From positions 588,577 through 652,576 of the forward strand of contig CACRSC010000005.1 of assembly GCA_902651635.1 (NCBI GenBank): DNA of 64,000 bases, written 5' to 3'. Source of the stretch: Mastigamoeba balamuthi. Its lineage: Eukaryota; Evosea; Mastigamoebida; Mastigamoebidae. The translations under genes were made by a program, and so were the position numbers. This document shows, in pieces, positions 43,941 to 54,787 of the stretch (its first letter is position 1; each line of letters opens with the position of its first letter). The notes under the pieces are model-generated. The model was not told the DNA's origin and did no database searches. It saw nothing but the letters and a program-made list of their open reading frames with translations.

Positions 43941-45368
43941 CGCGCATAAGTCAGCCCGTGATGCGCTCCCGGAGTGTGCGGAACGCGGCTGTGAGGCAGC
44001 GAGGCACGAGGGCTGACGACCTGTGCGGTTTTGTTTACTTGTTTTCCCCCCCAAAACGGCGCGTCGGCGGTGCGTCGTCCCTCGCTCCTGCCGCCGTCGG
44101 TTCCTGCAGGGCGGGGTCCCGGGCGGTGATGGCGCTTCAAGGGGGAACCATCCGCGCAGGGCCCCGCGTTTGTCCTCGAGATTGACGAGCAGTAGGTTTA
44201 TCGCATCAGCCAACGGCCCGTGCGCCACAAACCACCGCCTTGTCGGAGACAGGGCCACCAGGCGCTCATCTCTGCTGGGCCACGCTCTTCCCCGCGGAGT
44301 GTGAGGAGCACTGCAGTTGTGGATGCAGGCGGCCCTGGCGTCCTCGCTGCGCAGGAGGTGGCCCTCGGCAAAGGGGACAACGCACCAGAACCAGATCGGT
44401 GCTGCCGCCAACGGGGGAATCGAGGGCTACAGCCGGCTTGTTGCCCAGGGGGCAGCACGGCCAGCGGTGAGCACCCGGCCGACCACGCAGTAGCCTCTGG
44501 ACGACCCCCCCCCCTCGTTCGCATCAAGCTGAGCCTCTGGACCGCTTCCTTGACCCCTCCGCCTCGTTGGCTTTGATGTGCTCAGGCGACGTTCCAGGGA
44601 TGGCTCACGAGAGGGTTGCAGGCGGCCATGGCGATGACGCTCGGCGAAGAGGGGTGCCAGTGCCCACCTCATGGGTAGCCGCCCCCTCACTGTGCCAGGG
44701 CAAATGAGGGAGAAGCGTGTCCAGCTACTGGAGGCTGTGCGAGCCCTGCGCTTGGGTGAACGGGTTGACCCCGTAGAGGGGTAGGTCCGCAAGTGGTGGG
44801 CGGCACTCGGGGCAGCAGCGTGCGGCGGGTGCGCGTGTCCAAGTGAGAGCGGGTTTTCTCTGGAAAAGGGGAATACGCGATGCCCCCCAGGGGCAGAGGC
44901 CGATGGCATTGCCCCCTGGCATTTGTTATTCCTTGCGTCCCGAAGGGCGAGCGACGGCTGGGCGGAAGAACCGCGAGGAACGCGATGTCTGAATGCACGG
45001 GGGCAACAGGTCCTCTGGGCTCGCAGCTGGGCGCTGGCCGAGGTGGGGGGCTCTCGGTGGGGCTTCTCCACTCATCTCGCAGCCGCCGCCGATGGCAATG
45101 CACCGCGGGCACGAGCAGAGCGGATGTCCGGGTCCGGGGCGGTGTCGGCGTGTCCGATGCGGTCTTTTCCGCGGTGTTCTCTCTTTCTGCTGTGTTTCGA
45201 CGGGCAGTCGGGCACTGCTATATGAGGGCAAGTGTGCTCCGAGGGTCTACTTCTTTTTTTAACTGATCCCTCCAGCTTTTGCACGCCTTCCGCTCACCTT
45301 CTCCTCCTGCACCAGTGCACGCGCGGAAGTGCCCGGCATCGGAGCTGCTCTGCTTGGCTGAGAACGCA
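43941..45368. other. Array spacer upstream of P4
   Basis: No gene supported; collinear with the spacer upstream of P3 and containing the conserved upstream block at about 45,135-45,215. Confidence 0.4.
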
Positions 45369-46429
45369 ATGGCGACATTGGCGACAAGCCCCTCGAGCCC
45401 TCTCGCTCTGCTCGTGTCCACAAACCGCCTCGCCCGCTACTCCCACTTCTCTGTTGCGTCGCCCCGCACTCCCCTCCTCTCGCCCAGCACGCGCACGTCC
45501 TGCCTTCCCTCGGGCGACACTCGGGGTGACCATCTGGCAGCGGCAGCGGCTCAGGGGACTCGGGAGGTTTCTGTTCTGTTCCACCCGCGAAGGTTCGCCA
45601 GAGAAACACAAGTGCTGACATCACGGATCGGGTCTCCCGCAGGTGGCGCTGGTCTGCGACGCGCTGTGGATGCGAGCCCACTCCCTGGACAGCGGGGCCA
45701 TCGCCTCTGCGTGCGAGCACGCCTCTGTGCGCCTCGAGGGAGACGAGCATGGCACCGGTGAGCTCCTTTCCCAAATTCAATTATCACTTTATGACTTCTC
45801 TATGTGTCGTGTTCGCCTACTCCTGCCTGTGGTCAGACCTGGAGCCCTGCCGGAGATGTTGCACGGTGCACCCCAAGAAGTTGGTGAACATCGCGGGCGC
45901 GTTCCTCGAGCACTGTGATGGCAGAGAGCGCGTGGTCGTGTTCCCCCGCTGCTCCACGTGCGTACCAGAACAACACACTCCCATCAGTAGCTGACCCCTT
46001 GTTTCGCACAGCAACTGTAACACGTCTCGACTGCACGTGGGTGGGCGCGTGGTGCTCGTGGTGACAGTCAGAGGGCCGCAAGGGCCCCTGGCAGAGGCGG
46101 TCTCAGCGCCCCTGTCGCTCGTCTCGAGGTCGACATACGTCCACAGGCCCCGCCGCCCTCTCGCTGCGCCCCGCATCACGTGGGTCGACTACGCTGAGGG
46201 CTCGTGCGGGCCCTCCACAGCCATCGTGGCCCAGGAGAGGCCTGCGAGTGCCGTCGGCAGCGCAGAGAGCTCGGGAGAGGAGGAGGAGGCCGTGGGGTGC
46301 GCTGCCTCGCCCAGTCAGGGCAACGAGGACCTCCGGCTGACGCTGCTGCTGCTCCTGCAGCTGCAAGCAGAGCAGCTGGAGAGGGTGCACCAGCTGGAGC
46401 GTCTGGTCCACTGGGACCTCCAGTACTGA
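45369..46429 (+). CDS. LGPC-family protein P4
   Basis: ATG at 45,369 (MATLATSPSSPLALLVSTNR). Exon 2 about 45,642-45,760 (VALVCDALWMRAHSLDSGAI); exon 3 from about 45,836 (LEPCRRCCTVHPKKLVNI, VVVFPRCST); exon 4 from about 46,012 (NCNTSRLHVGGRVVLVVTV, QGPLAEAVSAPLSLVS, RITWVDYAEGSCGP). In exon 3 the otherwise constant Gly of LGPC is Glu (LEPC), while both Cys are kept. The coil and ending (VHWDLQY) match P2. All exons are open with canonical splice sites. Confidence 0.75.
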
Positions 46430-47288
46430 GCAGATCGGTTGACAGTAAATAATATTGTTATAAACACCTGCCATGCCTGTGGCATTGCTGTCAATCAGGC
46501 AAAAACCGATCTCCTCTGCAATTCGTGAATAGTGCAGGGATCTGAGAACGAGGTGTGCTTGGCGCCTCATGGGTTGCAGCCCCCTCACTGTGCCGGGTCC
46601 AGCTACTGGAGGTTGTGCGATCCCTGCGCTTGGGCGAGCGAGTTGCCCCAGTTGAGGGGTGCACCCGCAAGTGGTGGAAGGCACTCGGGGGCAGCGGCTG
46701 TGCGCCGGGTGCGCGTGTCCAAGTGAGAGCGGGGTTTCTCTGGAAAAGGCGAATACGCGATGACCCCCAGGGGCAGAGGCCGATGGCATTGCCCCCCTGG
46801 CATTTGTTATTCCTTGCGTGCCGAAGGGCGAGCGATGACGGGTGGGTGGAAGAACGGTGAGGAAACACGATGTCCGAATGCACGGGGGCAACAGGTCTTC
46901 TTCCTCTGGTTCGGCGGCAGCTCGCAGCTGGGCGCTGGCCCAGGTTGGGCCCCCCAGGGGGCCTCTCCACTCGTCTCGCTGTCGCCGTGGAAAACGGTGC
47001 GGCGCTGCGGACATGAGCGGAGAGCGATACCCGAGTCCGGGGCGGTGTCGGCGTGTCCGATGCGGTCTTTTCCGCAGTGTTCTCTCTTTCTGTTGTGCTT
47101 CGATGGGCAGTCGGGCACTGCTGTTTGCGGTTAGTGTACTCTGCCACTCATCTTCTTTCCTTAACTGCTCCGCCAGCTTGCACGCCTCCCCTTCACCTTA
47201 TTCTCCTTCTGCGCCAGCGCACACGTGGCGGTGCCCGGCATCGGAGCTGCTCAGCTTGGTTGAGAACGCAGTGTCGACATTGACAACG
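46430..47288. other. Short spacer upstream of P5
   Basis: Only ~860 bases, because the minus-strand relict half of the unit is absent. The marker at 46,727 and the conserved upstream block at about 47,038-47,115 are present. No gene. Confidence 0.45.
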
Positions 47289-48349
47289 ATGGCGACGAGC
47301 CCCTCGAGCCCTCTCGCTCTGCTCGTGTCGACCAACCGCCTCGCCCGCTACTCCCACTTCTCTGTTGCGTCGCCCCCCGCTCCCCTCCTCTCGCCCAGCA
47401 CGCGCGTCCCCTGTTATCCCTCGGGCGACACTCGGAGTGGCCGTCTGGCCGTGGCAGCGGCTCTGAGGACTCGGGGGCTTCTGCTTCTCTCGGGCGAACC
47501 TTCGCGGATGGAACAGAACAGAAGGGCTGACATCACGGATCGGGTTTCCCGCAGGTGGCGCTGGTTTGCGACGCGGTGTGGATGCGGGCCCACTCTCTGG
47601 ACAGCGGGGCTATCGCCTCGGCGTGCGAGCACGCCTTTGTGCGCCTCGAGGGAGATGAGCATGGCACCGGTGGGCTCCTTTCCCTGATTCAATTTAATTG
47701 CCACTTTGTGACTTCTCTATGTGTCGTGTTCGCCTATTCCTACCCGCGGTCAGACCTGGGGCCCTGCAAGAGGTGCAGCACGGTGCACCCCAAGAAGTTG
47801 GTGAACATCGCCGGCGCGTTCCACGAGCAATGTGATGGCAGAGAGCGCGTGATCGTATTCCCCCGCTGCTCCACGTGCGCCCCAGAACAAATTGACCCCG
47901 TTGTCGCGAGGCCTCACCCAATTGGTGCGCACAGCAACTGCCTCACGTCGCGACTGCACGTGGGAGGACGCGTGGTGCTCGTGGTGACCGTCAGAGGGCC
48001 TCGGGGGGCTCTGGCAGAGGCGGTCTCAGCGCCCCTGTCGCTCGTCTCGAGGTCGACATACGTCCACAGGCCCCGCCGCCCTCTCGCGGCGCCGCGCATC
48101 ACGTGGGTCGACTGCGCGGAGTACTCGTGCGGGCCGTCCACAGCCATCGTGGCCCAGGAGAGGCCTGCGAGTGCCGTCGGCAGCGCAGAGAGCTCGGGAG
48201 AGGAGGAGGCCGCGGGGTGCGCTGCCTCGCCCAGTCAGGACAACGAGGACCTCAGGCCGACGCTGCTGCTGCTCCTGCAGCTGCAAGCAGAGCAGCTGGA
48301 GAGGGTGCAACAGCTGGAGCGTCTGGTCCACCGGGACCTCCAGCACTGA
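47289..48349 (+). CDS. LGPC-family protein P5
   Basis: The first usable ATG is at 47,289 (MATSPSSPLALLVSTNRLAR). The position used as start in P3 and P4 is GTG here, so translation must begin a few residues later. Exon 2 about 47,555-47,673 (VALVCDAVWMRAHSLDSGAI, HAFVRLEGDEHGT); exon 3 from about 47,754 (LGPCKRCSTVHPKKLVNI, FHEQCDGRERVIVFPRCST); exon 4 from about 47,934 (NCLTSRLHVGGRVVLVVTV, RITWVDCAEYSCGP). NCNTSR is altered to NCLTSR, removing a possible sequon. The coil reads LERVQQLERLVHRDLQH. The rest is intact. Confidence 0.75.
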
Positions 48350-48556
48350 TCAGTTGGCAGTTGAAAATACCGTTTGGGAGAAGACCCAACAGACACTTCA
48401 GGGGTACACCCAGCTTCGGCAGTCAGCTGCCGGGGCTCACCACACAGTGATAACCGGTGCCCACTTTATGTGTCACGCATGCGGTGGGTCATCTGCTGCT
48501 GCTCTGCTGTTGAACTGTTGTGTGCTTTGTTTTCCGCCGGGACAACTGCGAGTGCC

Positions 48557-49012
48557 TCACAGCTGCGCGGCTGCCGCGAGGGCCACCAGGAGCCCTGTCG
48601 CTGCCCTGCTGCTCGCTGCCGACTCGCGGTGCGCTCCGCTGCTCCCGCCGCTGCCCGCTGCGACACTGTCGTGCCCGCTGCGTGCGCTGGAGCTGCGCTG
48701 CTGCGGCGCTGGCGTCGACGGCGACGATGAGGGCAGCAGCGACTGGGAGCTGCGGTGCCCGCCGTCGTCTGGGGGCTCGAGCGTCGAGGCAACGATGCCC
48801 GTGCAGCTGCTGGTCTCGCGGGGCCACCCGGCGGTGCAGGTGGTGACGTTGCACCAGTCGCTGCACGCCGCCACGAAAGAGCCCACTGCGTACCTGCGCT
48901 GGTTGCACGGGGGCACCGCCCCGCAGCAGTAGCACGTGCACACGACCTGCGCCGCAGCCGCAGCCGCCACACAGGCACACAGCACAGCGGCTCCGAGCAG
49001 CGCTGCCCTCAT
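48557..49012 (-). CDS. Small secreted or GPI-anchored Cys-rich protein, CTCYCC family, copy C
   Basis: Encodes 151 residues in one exon from ATG 49,012. Signal peptide MRAALLGAAVLCACVAAAAA, then VVCTCYCC, PPCNQ, SDWCNVTTC and SSC; the spacing between CTCYCC and CNQ is two residues shorter than in A and B and equals copy D. An N-V-T sequon sits in the core. A long Ser/Pro-rich stalk follows, and the protein ends in a hydrophobic stretch (ATGLLVALAAAAQL) with no tail, as in GPI signals. It lies directly after the LGPC array, convergent with P5. Closest relative in the window is copy D. Confidence 0.75.
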   Translation of the reverse strand: MRAALLGAAVLCACVAAAAAAQVVCTCYCCGAVPPCNQRRYAVGSFVAACSDWCNVTTCTAGWPRETSSCTGIVASTLEPPDDGGHRSSQSLLPSSSPSTPAPQQRSSSARSGHDSVAAGSGGSSGAHRESAASSRAATGLLVALAAAAQL

Positions 49013-49131
49013 GCTGGCTGTTGGAGCTGTTGGAACTTGGGTGCTGGATTGTCTTTCTGTGGGGTTGACTTGAGTTTTTTACAGAATGAAAATGACGGTT
49101 AGTGCGGTCTTCTAAATCCGATGTCGCCGGG

Positions 49132-49212
49132 AGTGACGTGTGCGTGCGGCCTGTTGCGGCATCGCTGTTTTTGGCCCAAACGGGCACCGGCGCTAGTGCG
49201 GGGGTGCGGCAG
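49132..49212 (-). promoter_or_regulatory. Upstream motifs of copy C shared with copy D
   Basis: On the minus strand, CTGCCGCACCCCCGCAC (49,212-49,196) is followed by CGATGCCGCAAC and CACACGTCACT (49,164-49,132), 120-200 bases before the ATG. The same two motifs in the same order stand upstream of copy D at 55,316-55,389. ACGTCA resembles a CRE/bZIP half-site, but the binding factor is unknown. Confidence 0.55.
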
Positions 49213-49500
49213 CCGAAAAGGCGCCCGATCGGGAGTGCAGCCGTTGTATCCGCGAGAGCTCTCGGGCGGCTCCCCCGGGGGCCACGCAAGCCCACAGAGC
49301 ACCAGAGACGAGCGCACTAAACAAACAGTCCGACACTATTGTGTGGTTGCGTACTTGCAAAGAGCCCTCGGGTGCCTGAGGTGGTGGGGGAGAGGGGGCC
49401 CGCAGACGTGCGAAGGTGGAAGAGAGAGAGGGGGAAGGGAAGAGAGAGAGAGAGAGGTGTTTGTTCGCTGGGGCCCCCCGGGGTGCAGTCAACGCGGGAG
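49213..49500. other. Low-complexity 3' flank of the Bre1 gene
   Basis: Contains a GA-rich simple tract (about 49,405-49,460). No gene. Confidence 0.5.
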
Positions 49501-52500
49501 TCATAGCCAGATCCTGTGGACCTCTGTCGTGCTGAACGCCACGCCGCAGCTCGGGCACTTGCGGTGCCGCCGCTGTATCGAGTCCTTGATGCACTCCTCG
49601 CAGAACACGTGGCAGCACCGCGTGATGATCGAGTCCTTCTCCCGGTCGTTGCACACCGTGCACCTGAACTTCCTCTGCGGGACCGTACGCACAAAGAAGC
49701 CCCGATATTCCCCGCGAATCAGAAAAAGCGGTATCAATTGAGTGACGTGGGGAGAGGCTGCGCGCACCCGGAAGCCTTCGATCTCGTCCTCGAGCTCGCG
49801 GACGTGTCGGGGGACGTTCTCGGCGCTGCAGCGGTCGACGCGCTTGCGCAGCGCCTCGCGCTCGTCCGTGAGGCGTGCGACCTGCACCTCGAGGTCCGCG
49901 CAGCGCCGCTGGGTCTCGGCGAGCGCCTGGCGCAGCGACTCGGCCAGCGCGGCCTTCTCGGTGGCGACCTGGCCGGCGTCCGCTGCGGCCCGGCGGTGCG
50001 ACTCGACGACCTGCGCGGCGTCGACGTTCTGGCGGGTCAGCGCGCCGACAGAGGCCGTCGAGACGCGTATGGCCTCGTCCTTGCGCTGCATCTGCTCGGC
50101 GAGCTGCGCGAGCTGCTGGTCGCGGTCGGCGGCGGCGGCCAGCAGGCGCGCGCGCTCGTCGCCGGCGGCCGCGAGGCGCTGCTCGTAGCGCATCTTCTCC
50201 TTGACGAGCTGCATGTTGGCGTCGGAGCGCTGGGCGAGCTGCTCGATGAGCTTGGCGTTCTGGCCCGACATCTCCTGGTACGCCTCCTCGATGACGCCCA
50301 GCTCGCGCACGAGGTCGTCGGCCCCGCACGCCTCGCGCCGCTGCGCCAGCTCCGCCCGCTGCCGCTCGCAGTCGGCCCGCAGGCTCGCCACCAGCGCCCG
50401 GTACTCGCCCACCGCCGCCGCCTGCGCCGCCGCCGGCGAGGCCAGCGTCCCCTGCGCGTCCGCGTACGCGCGCTCGGCGGCGGCGAAGAGCCGCTTGTTC
50501 TCCTCGGCCAGCCGCTCGGCCTGGCGCTCGAGGTCCGCGCGGCGCTGGACCGCGTCCTCGAGCTCCAGCTGCAGCCGCTGCAGGTGCTCCTGCGCCGCCA
50601 TCAGGTTCGCCACCGTCGCGCTCAGCTGCCGCCCCGCCACGTCGGCCCGCTCGCGCTCGTCCGCCGCCAGCCGCGCCGACTGCGCGCTCTGCGCCGCCGC
50701 CGCCGCCCGCGCGCTCTGCAGCGCCGCCGCCTCCGCGCGCAGCTCCGCGACCTCCCGCCGCAGCCGCTCGCGCTCCTCCGCGTCCGCAGACGACGCGGCA
50801 GACGCAGCCGGCGCTGACGTGGCAGCCTGCGCTGCTGCCGCCGCCTGCGCCGCTGCCGCTGCCGCCGCGGCCTCGGCGGCGACGGCGCTGGCGGCCACGG
50901 CGGCCGCGGCCTTCTTGGGCGGCAGCTTGGGCGACGGTGACGTCAGGTCCAGCGGCGGAGTTGGCACGGGGCTCATCATGACGGCAGCGGCCGCGGCGTG
51001 CGACGACGACGACGACGACGCGCCCAGGGCGGGCGATGACGTGGCGGCGGCGAGCGGGGCGGGGGGCGGGGGCGAGGCCTGGGCGACCTTGAGCTTGGCG
51101 AGGGCCTGGCGGCCGGCCTCGGCCTCGTGGGCGAGGCGGTCTGCGTCGGCCTCGAGCGCGTCGCATCGGTCGCGGAGCTGGCGGGCGGCCTCGTGCGACG
51201 CCGCGAGCTGCGCCGACGTGACGCGCAGGCGGAGGACGGCGCTGTCGAGCGTCTCCTGCGCGCTGTCGAGCTGGCGCCCCAGCAGCTCGTTCTCGTGCGC
51301 CAGGCGCCGCACGGCCTCGTCGGCCTGGCGCTCGCCCGCCGTCTCGCGCAGCGCCTGGGCGATGGCGACGCTCGCCGCCCGCTGGCGCAGCAGCGACTCC
51401 ACGACCGCGTTGGCAAAGTCCGCCACCACGCGCCCGCGCTGCTCGGGCACCCCGCCCTGCGACGCCAGCAGCCGCTCCACAAACGTGTGCAGCTTCTCGC
51501 CCGCAACTGCCCCGGCGCAGGCGGAGAGCGCGCGTTATATTCCCGTTTCCTGGGCTCTCGCCAATTCGAATTCGATTCGGATTCAATTCAATTCGGCCCG
51601 CCAATCCGGACCTTCGACGCTGAGGCCCTCGACAATCTCCTTGGAGCGCGCGGGGGCGACGCGCTCGCAGGCCGAGCGCACGACGCCCTCGAGCTGGTCC
51701 CAGGCGGCGCCCGCGGCCGCCAGCGCCGCCTCGTCGCGCGCGTGCCGCTCCGCGAGCTCCGCGTGGGCCTTGCGCAGCGCCTCGAGCTCCATCGTCCGCT
51801 GCTCCAGCCGCACCAGCGCGCGGTCCTTCTGCACTCGCAGCAGCACGGCCTCCTGCGGCGCCCGGCGCGTCGTGCGCGTGAGTGCGCGAGATTCGGCCAA
51901 TTCAATCTCCCCCGAGTTGACGTGACAGTTTTTTCATGCGTGCGGGGGCCTCGGCCGCCTCCCCCTCGCCCTCGCCCTCGCCGGGGGGCAGCAGCCCCAG
52001 CCAGAAGCGGGCCCCGTGCCCCCCTACGCGCACGGGGCGGCGCGCAGGGGCCGGCGGCGGCGAATAAAGAGCCCGCTCATAGTTTGTTGGAGGAGCAGAG
52101 GACATCGACAGGGGGGAGGGGGAAGAGGAGACCAGAGAGCCCACACAGCACACATCCCACAAGGGGGGGGGAGGAGAAGGAGGGCAGAAAAAACTGCCGC
52201 GCGGGGGGCGCCCACGGGCCGGCGCCCGCGGCATGCAGCCCGTCGCCCGCTAGCAAAGGGCGTCCCCCGGAGCGTCCTGCGGTGGTTTGGGCCCCCCGCG
52301 TTGCGCGCACACCGCCACCTCCCCGACACGCAACGCACGTGCTGCGCCGCGTCGAGGCAGCCCTCGAAGAAGAACGGCGCCCGCGCGGCCCCCGCGGCGC
52401 CGCCGTCGGTGCTCGACAGCGACAGCTGCTTGGCGCGCTTGCGGGGCGTCTCGTCGGCGCCCGCGCCGTCGTCCTTGGACCTCTTGCGCGGCTCCTGCAT
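49501..52500 (-). CDS. Bre1-like (RNF20/40 family) histone H2B E3 ubiquitin ligase
   Basis: Exon 1 starts at 52,500 (MQEPRKRSKDDGAGADETPR, then KRAKQLSLSS), a basic nuclear-type leader like those of Bre1 proteins. A GTGCGT donor after residue 52 joins in phase to EAVLLRVQKDRALVRLEQRT near 51,863, across a ~480-bp intron. That segment fits the conserved N-terminal Bre1 coil. After an intron at about 51,613-51,511 follow ~570 residues of Ala/Glu/Arg-rich coiled coil with an Ala-rich low-complexity patch. A last intron near 49,700-49,770 precedes the C-terminal RING: CTVCNDREKDSIITRCCHVF, CEECI, KCPSCGVAF, ending VHRIWL. The LEDEIEGF-RING-VHxI ending is diagnostic. The known role is monoubiquitylation of histone H2B with Rad6. 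All eight RING ligands are present. Confidence 0.85.
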
Positions 52501-52838
52501 CGCCTCGCGTCCTCTGCTCTGCTCTGGGGCTCTGGGGTTCTCCTGGTCGGTCGGCGCCCTGCGCTCTCGGCCGCGCGCGCGAATAAATAGGCCCCCTCCT
52601 CGCTGCCGGGGGGTGTGTGTGTGGCTCTGTGGGCCCCGGGTGCCCGTGCGTGCCGGTGGGTGTGAGCCGGGCGGGGGGAGCGAAGGGGGGGAGGAAAGCG
52701 CGAAAATCGGCAACCCGGTTTTCGAAAATAAGCGGGGGTGACGCAAGAGGTGACGCAAGCGGCGATTGCACACGCCGGGGGATTTTTTTCCTGAGCTGAT
52801 CTGCAGCGGAAAGAGAGACCAGAGCCAGCAGCCGAGAA

Positions 52839-54787
52839 ATGGACGACGCAAGGGACGTGGCCGCCGTCCAGCGCCTCGCGCAGGGCTTCCCCCTCGAGGC
52901 CGCGACGAGCCCCGGCGCCGGGGTCCTCTGGCTCGCCTCGCGGTGCGCCCCGCGAGCTCCGTTATCTTTCCCCGCAAAATCTAACCAAAAGTGCCCCTTC
53001 GTTTGCGAATCCGCACGCCACGTCGCGTCGCGTCTCCCAAGAGATCTGCGCGTAGGCGACGTCGTGCTCGAGGCGCGGCCCTACGCCTCGGTGGTGACGC
53101 ACTCGCTGGCCCGCTCCGTCTGCGCCGTCTGCTTCGCGCCCGTCGACAAGCGCGCCCGCCGCTCGTGGCCCGAGTGCTGTCCGCCACTTTTTTCGAACAC
53201 ACCCCGAGATATTTTCGGAATCGCGATATCTCCCCCTGGATACTCCCTCACCCCCCAACGGGCTATTCCTGGTTTCCCGACTTATTCCACCCCCGATTGA
53301 GTTCAGTTATGATTTAATGCCATACACAATTCCGCGTAGATATTTCCGGAATCGCGATATCTCCCCTTTTATACTCCCCATCGGCCAATTCCCGGTTTCG
53401 ACTACCCCAATCGAGGGGTGGCTAAGTTATGATTTTATGCCACGCATTATTCCGCGTAGATATTTTCGGAATCGCGATATCGCCCCGAGATATTTTCTCA
53501 CCTCCCACGTCACGCTCTACGTCACAGCCTGCGGCCAGGTGGTGTTCTGCAGCGCCGCCTGCGCGGCCCGCGCGGGCCCGTGCGCGTGGGAGACGCACCA
53601 CGGGGCGGACGAGTGCCGGGCGCTGCGGCGGCTGGCCAACGTGCGTGCGGGGACGTACGATGACGTGGAGATGACGGAGCTCCGCCTCCTCGTCCGCGTC
53701 CTCTGCCGCGCGGCAGCCGAGCGCTCCGGCGAGCTGGCCCCGGGGCCCGCGGACCACACGTACGCTGACGTCTGCAGCCTCGCCAGCAACATGCAGGTGC
53801 TCCTCTGCTCCCCCTCCGGTGGATACGCGGGAAGTATCCAGAGATTCTTGGGGGGAATCGCGGTTCCGGATAATCGAGGCGATATCCAGATATATATCCC
53901 TTTTTTGCCCGATCGCCCGCCGAGGGGGCGTTCTGTGGATCATGCACTTGATTTGTGGGCGCGGCTATTAAATTGTCGCGTCACGTGCGGATCGATTTGC
54001 GAGGAAGGGCCTCCGGGTCGATGCCGCCGTGCTCTCTTTTGGGGGAGAGGGCTTGGGGGGCATATTGCTGTTTTGACGGCTATTTGGAATTCGTCTGCTT
54101 TTGAATTGCGTCTTTTTTCCGAATTGGACTTTGTTTTTTTGATAGCACTTAGTTTTTTATATCACTGTGTTGCTCAGCAGCCGCAACACGCAGGCGTACA
54201 GGACGACGCGCCCGAAGCTGCACGAGCGCATCGCGGCCAAGGTGCGGACGCTGCAGGCGCTGCTGCGCAAGACGCGCGTGCTGCGGGGCGTGGGCGAGGA
54301 GGAGGTGGAGGCGCTGGTCTGCCGCGAGCAGTGCAACACGTACGGCGTCTGGTCCAAGGCGCACAAGCTGCACGGCATCTCGCTCTACCCCTGCGGCTCG
54401 TTCTTCAACCACTCGTGCGCCCCGGCGGCGCTGCACCGCAACACGGGCACTCTGCTGCGCGTCGTCTGCGCCGCCGCGGTGCCCGCCGGCGCGCCCGTGA
54501 CGATATCGTACGTGCCGCTGGTCGAGAACACGGCGCAGAGGCGCAGGGCGCTGCTGGAGGACTACTGCTTCACGTGCCAGTGCGGCAGGTGCGCCGCGCA
54601 GTCGCAGGGCGGCCCCGACGCCGAGTGGGCGCGGATGTCGGCGATGCAGTGCCCCCGGAGGGAGTGCGTGGGCCTCGTGATGCCGGGCACGAACCCTCCC
54701 GAGTGCAGCCTCTGCGGCGTCCTCTCGCCCCGCACGTCGCGCACGTCCAGCACCGGGGCCGCGGCGCACGTCGCCAAGTGCAACTGA
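52839..54787 (+). CDS. SET-MYND (SMYD-type) lysine methyltransferase
   Basis: Four exons. Exon 1 from ATG 52,839 (MDDARDVAAVQRLAQGFPLE; GVLWLASR) joins in phase to DLRVGDVVLEARPYASVVT, the SET-N/S segment. The split MYND finger is CAVC at the end of exon 2 and CGQVVFCSAAC, AWETHHGADEC in exon 3. A ~340-bp intron with internal repeats (53,200-53,510) cuts the finger. Exon 4 (from about 54,180) has the SET core GSFFNHSCAPAALHR, VTISYVPLVENTAQRR and the post-SET cluster YCFTCQCGRC. Classical SMYDs have NHSCxPN; here the last Asn is Ala, although the catalytic N-H-S-C remains. The C-terminal helical domain of SMYD2/3 is absent, replaced by a short Cys-containing tail (CPRRECVG, CSLCG). The substrate is unknown; known members methylate histones or cytosolic proteins. 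Confidence 0.8.
53200..53505. repeat. Three intronic repeats of a GATATTTTCGGAATCGCGATATC motif region
   Basis: Inside SMYD intron 2, a 30-base core (GAGATATTTTCGGAATCG, then CGATATCTCCCC) recurs at about 53,207, 53,336 and 53,456, with ~120-base spacing and partly similar sequence between. The core contains near-palindromic GATAT/ATATC words. Confidence 0.75.

Larger units (their letters stand above)
35200..48350. repeat. Tandem array of LGPC gene units
   Basis: A common marker (GAGCGGGTTTTC..GGAATACGCGATG) lies at about 37,345, 41,222, 44,847 and 46,727, giving unit steps of about 3.88, 3.63 and 1.88 kb. A full unit holds, left to right, a boundary block, a minus-strand last-exon relict (M3, M4 or M5), a spacer, a conserved upstream block and a complete plus-strand gene (P2, P3 or P4). 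The last unit (P5) has lost the minus-strand half. Spacer similarity is high but gapped, so duplication happened in several steps. Confidence 0.8.

Noticed and set aside
28430-48350. The array as an LTR or other retroelement cluster
   Set aside because: No reverse transcriptase, integrase, capsid-type or envelope-type reading was seen; the repeated units carry spliced host-type genes and no terminal repeats.
49193-51604. Minus-strand open frame of ~800 codons and plus-strand frames of 430-570 codons over Bre1
   Set aside because: Shadows of the Bre1 coiled-coil exon; none reproduces the RING or the conserved Bre1 N-terminal coil, and all are low-complexity Arg/Ala runs.
51902-52234. Possible alternative Bre1 start with MSSAPPTNYERALY or MKKLSRQ
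   Set aside because: No splice from these frames reaches EAVLLRVQ in phase, whereas the exon at 52,500 joins in phase with a GTGCGT donor and has a Bre1-like basic leader.
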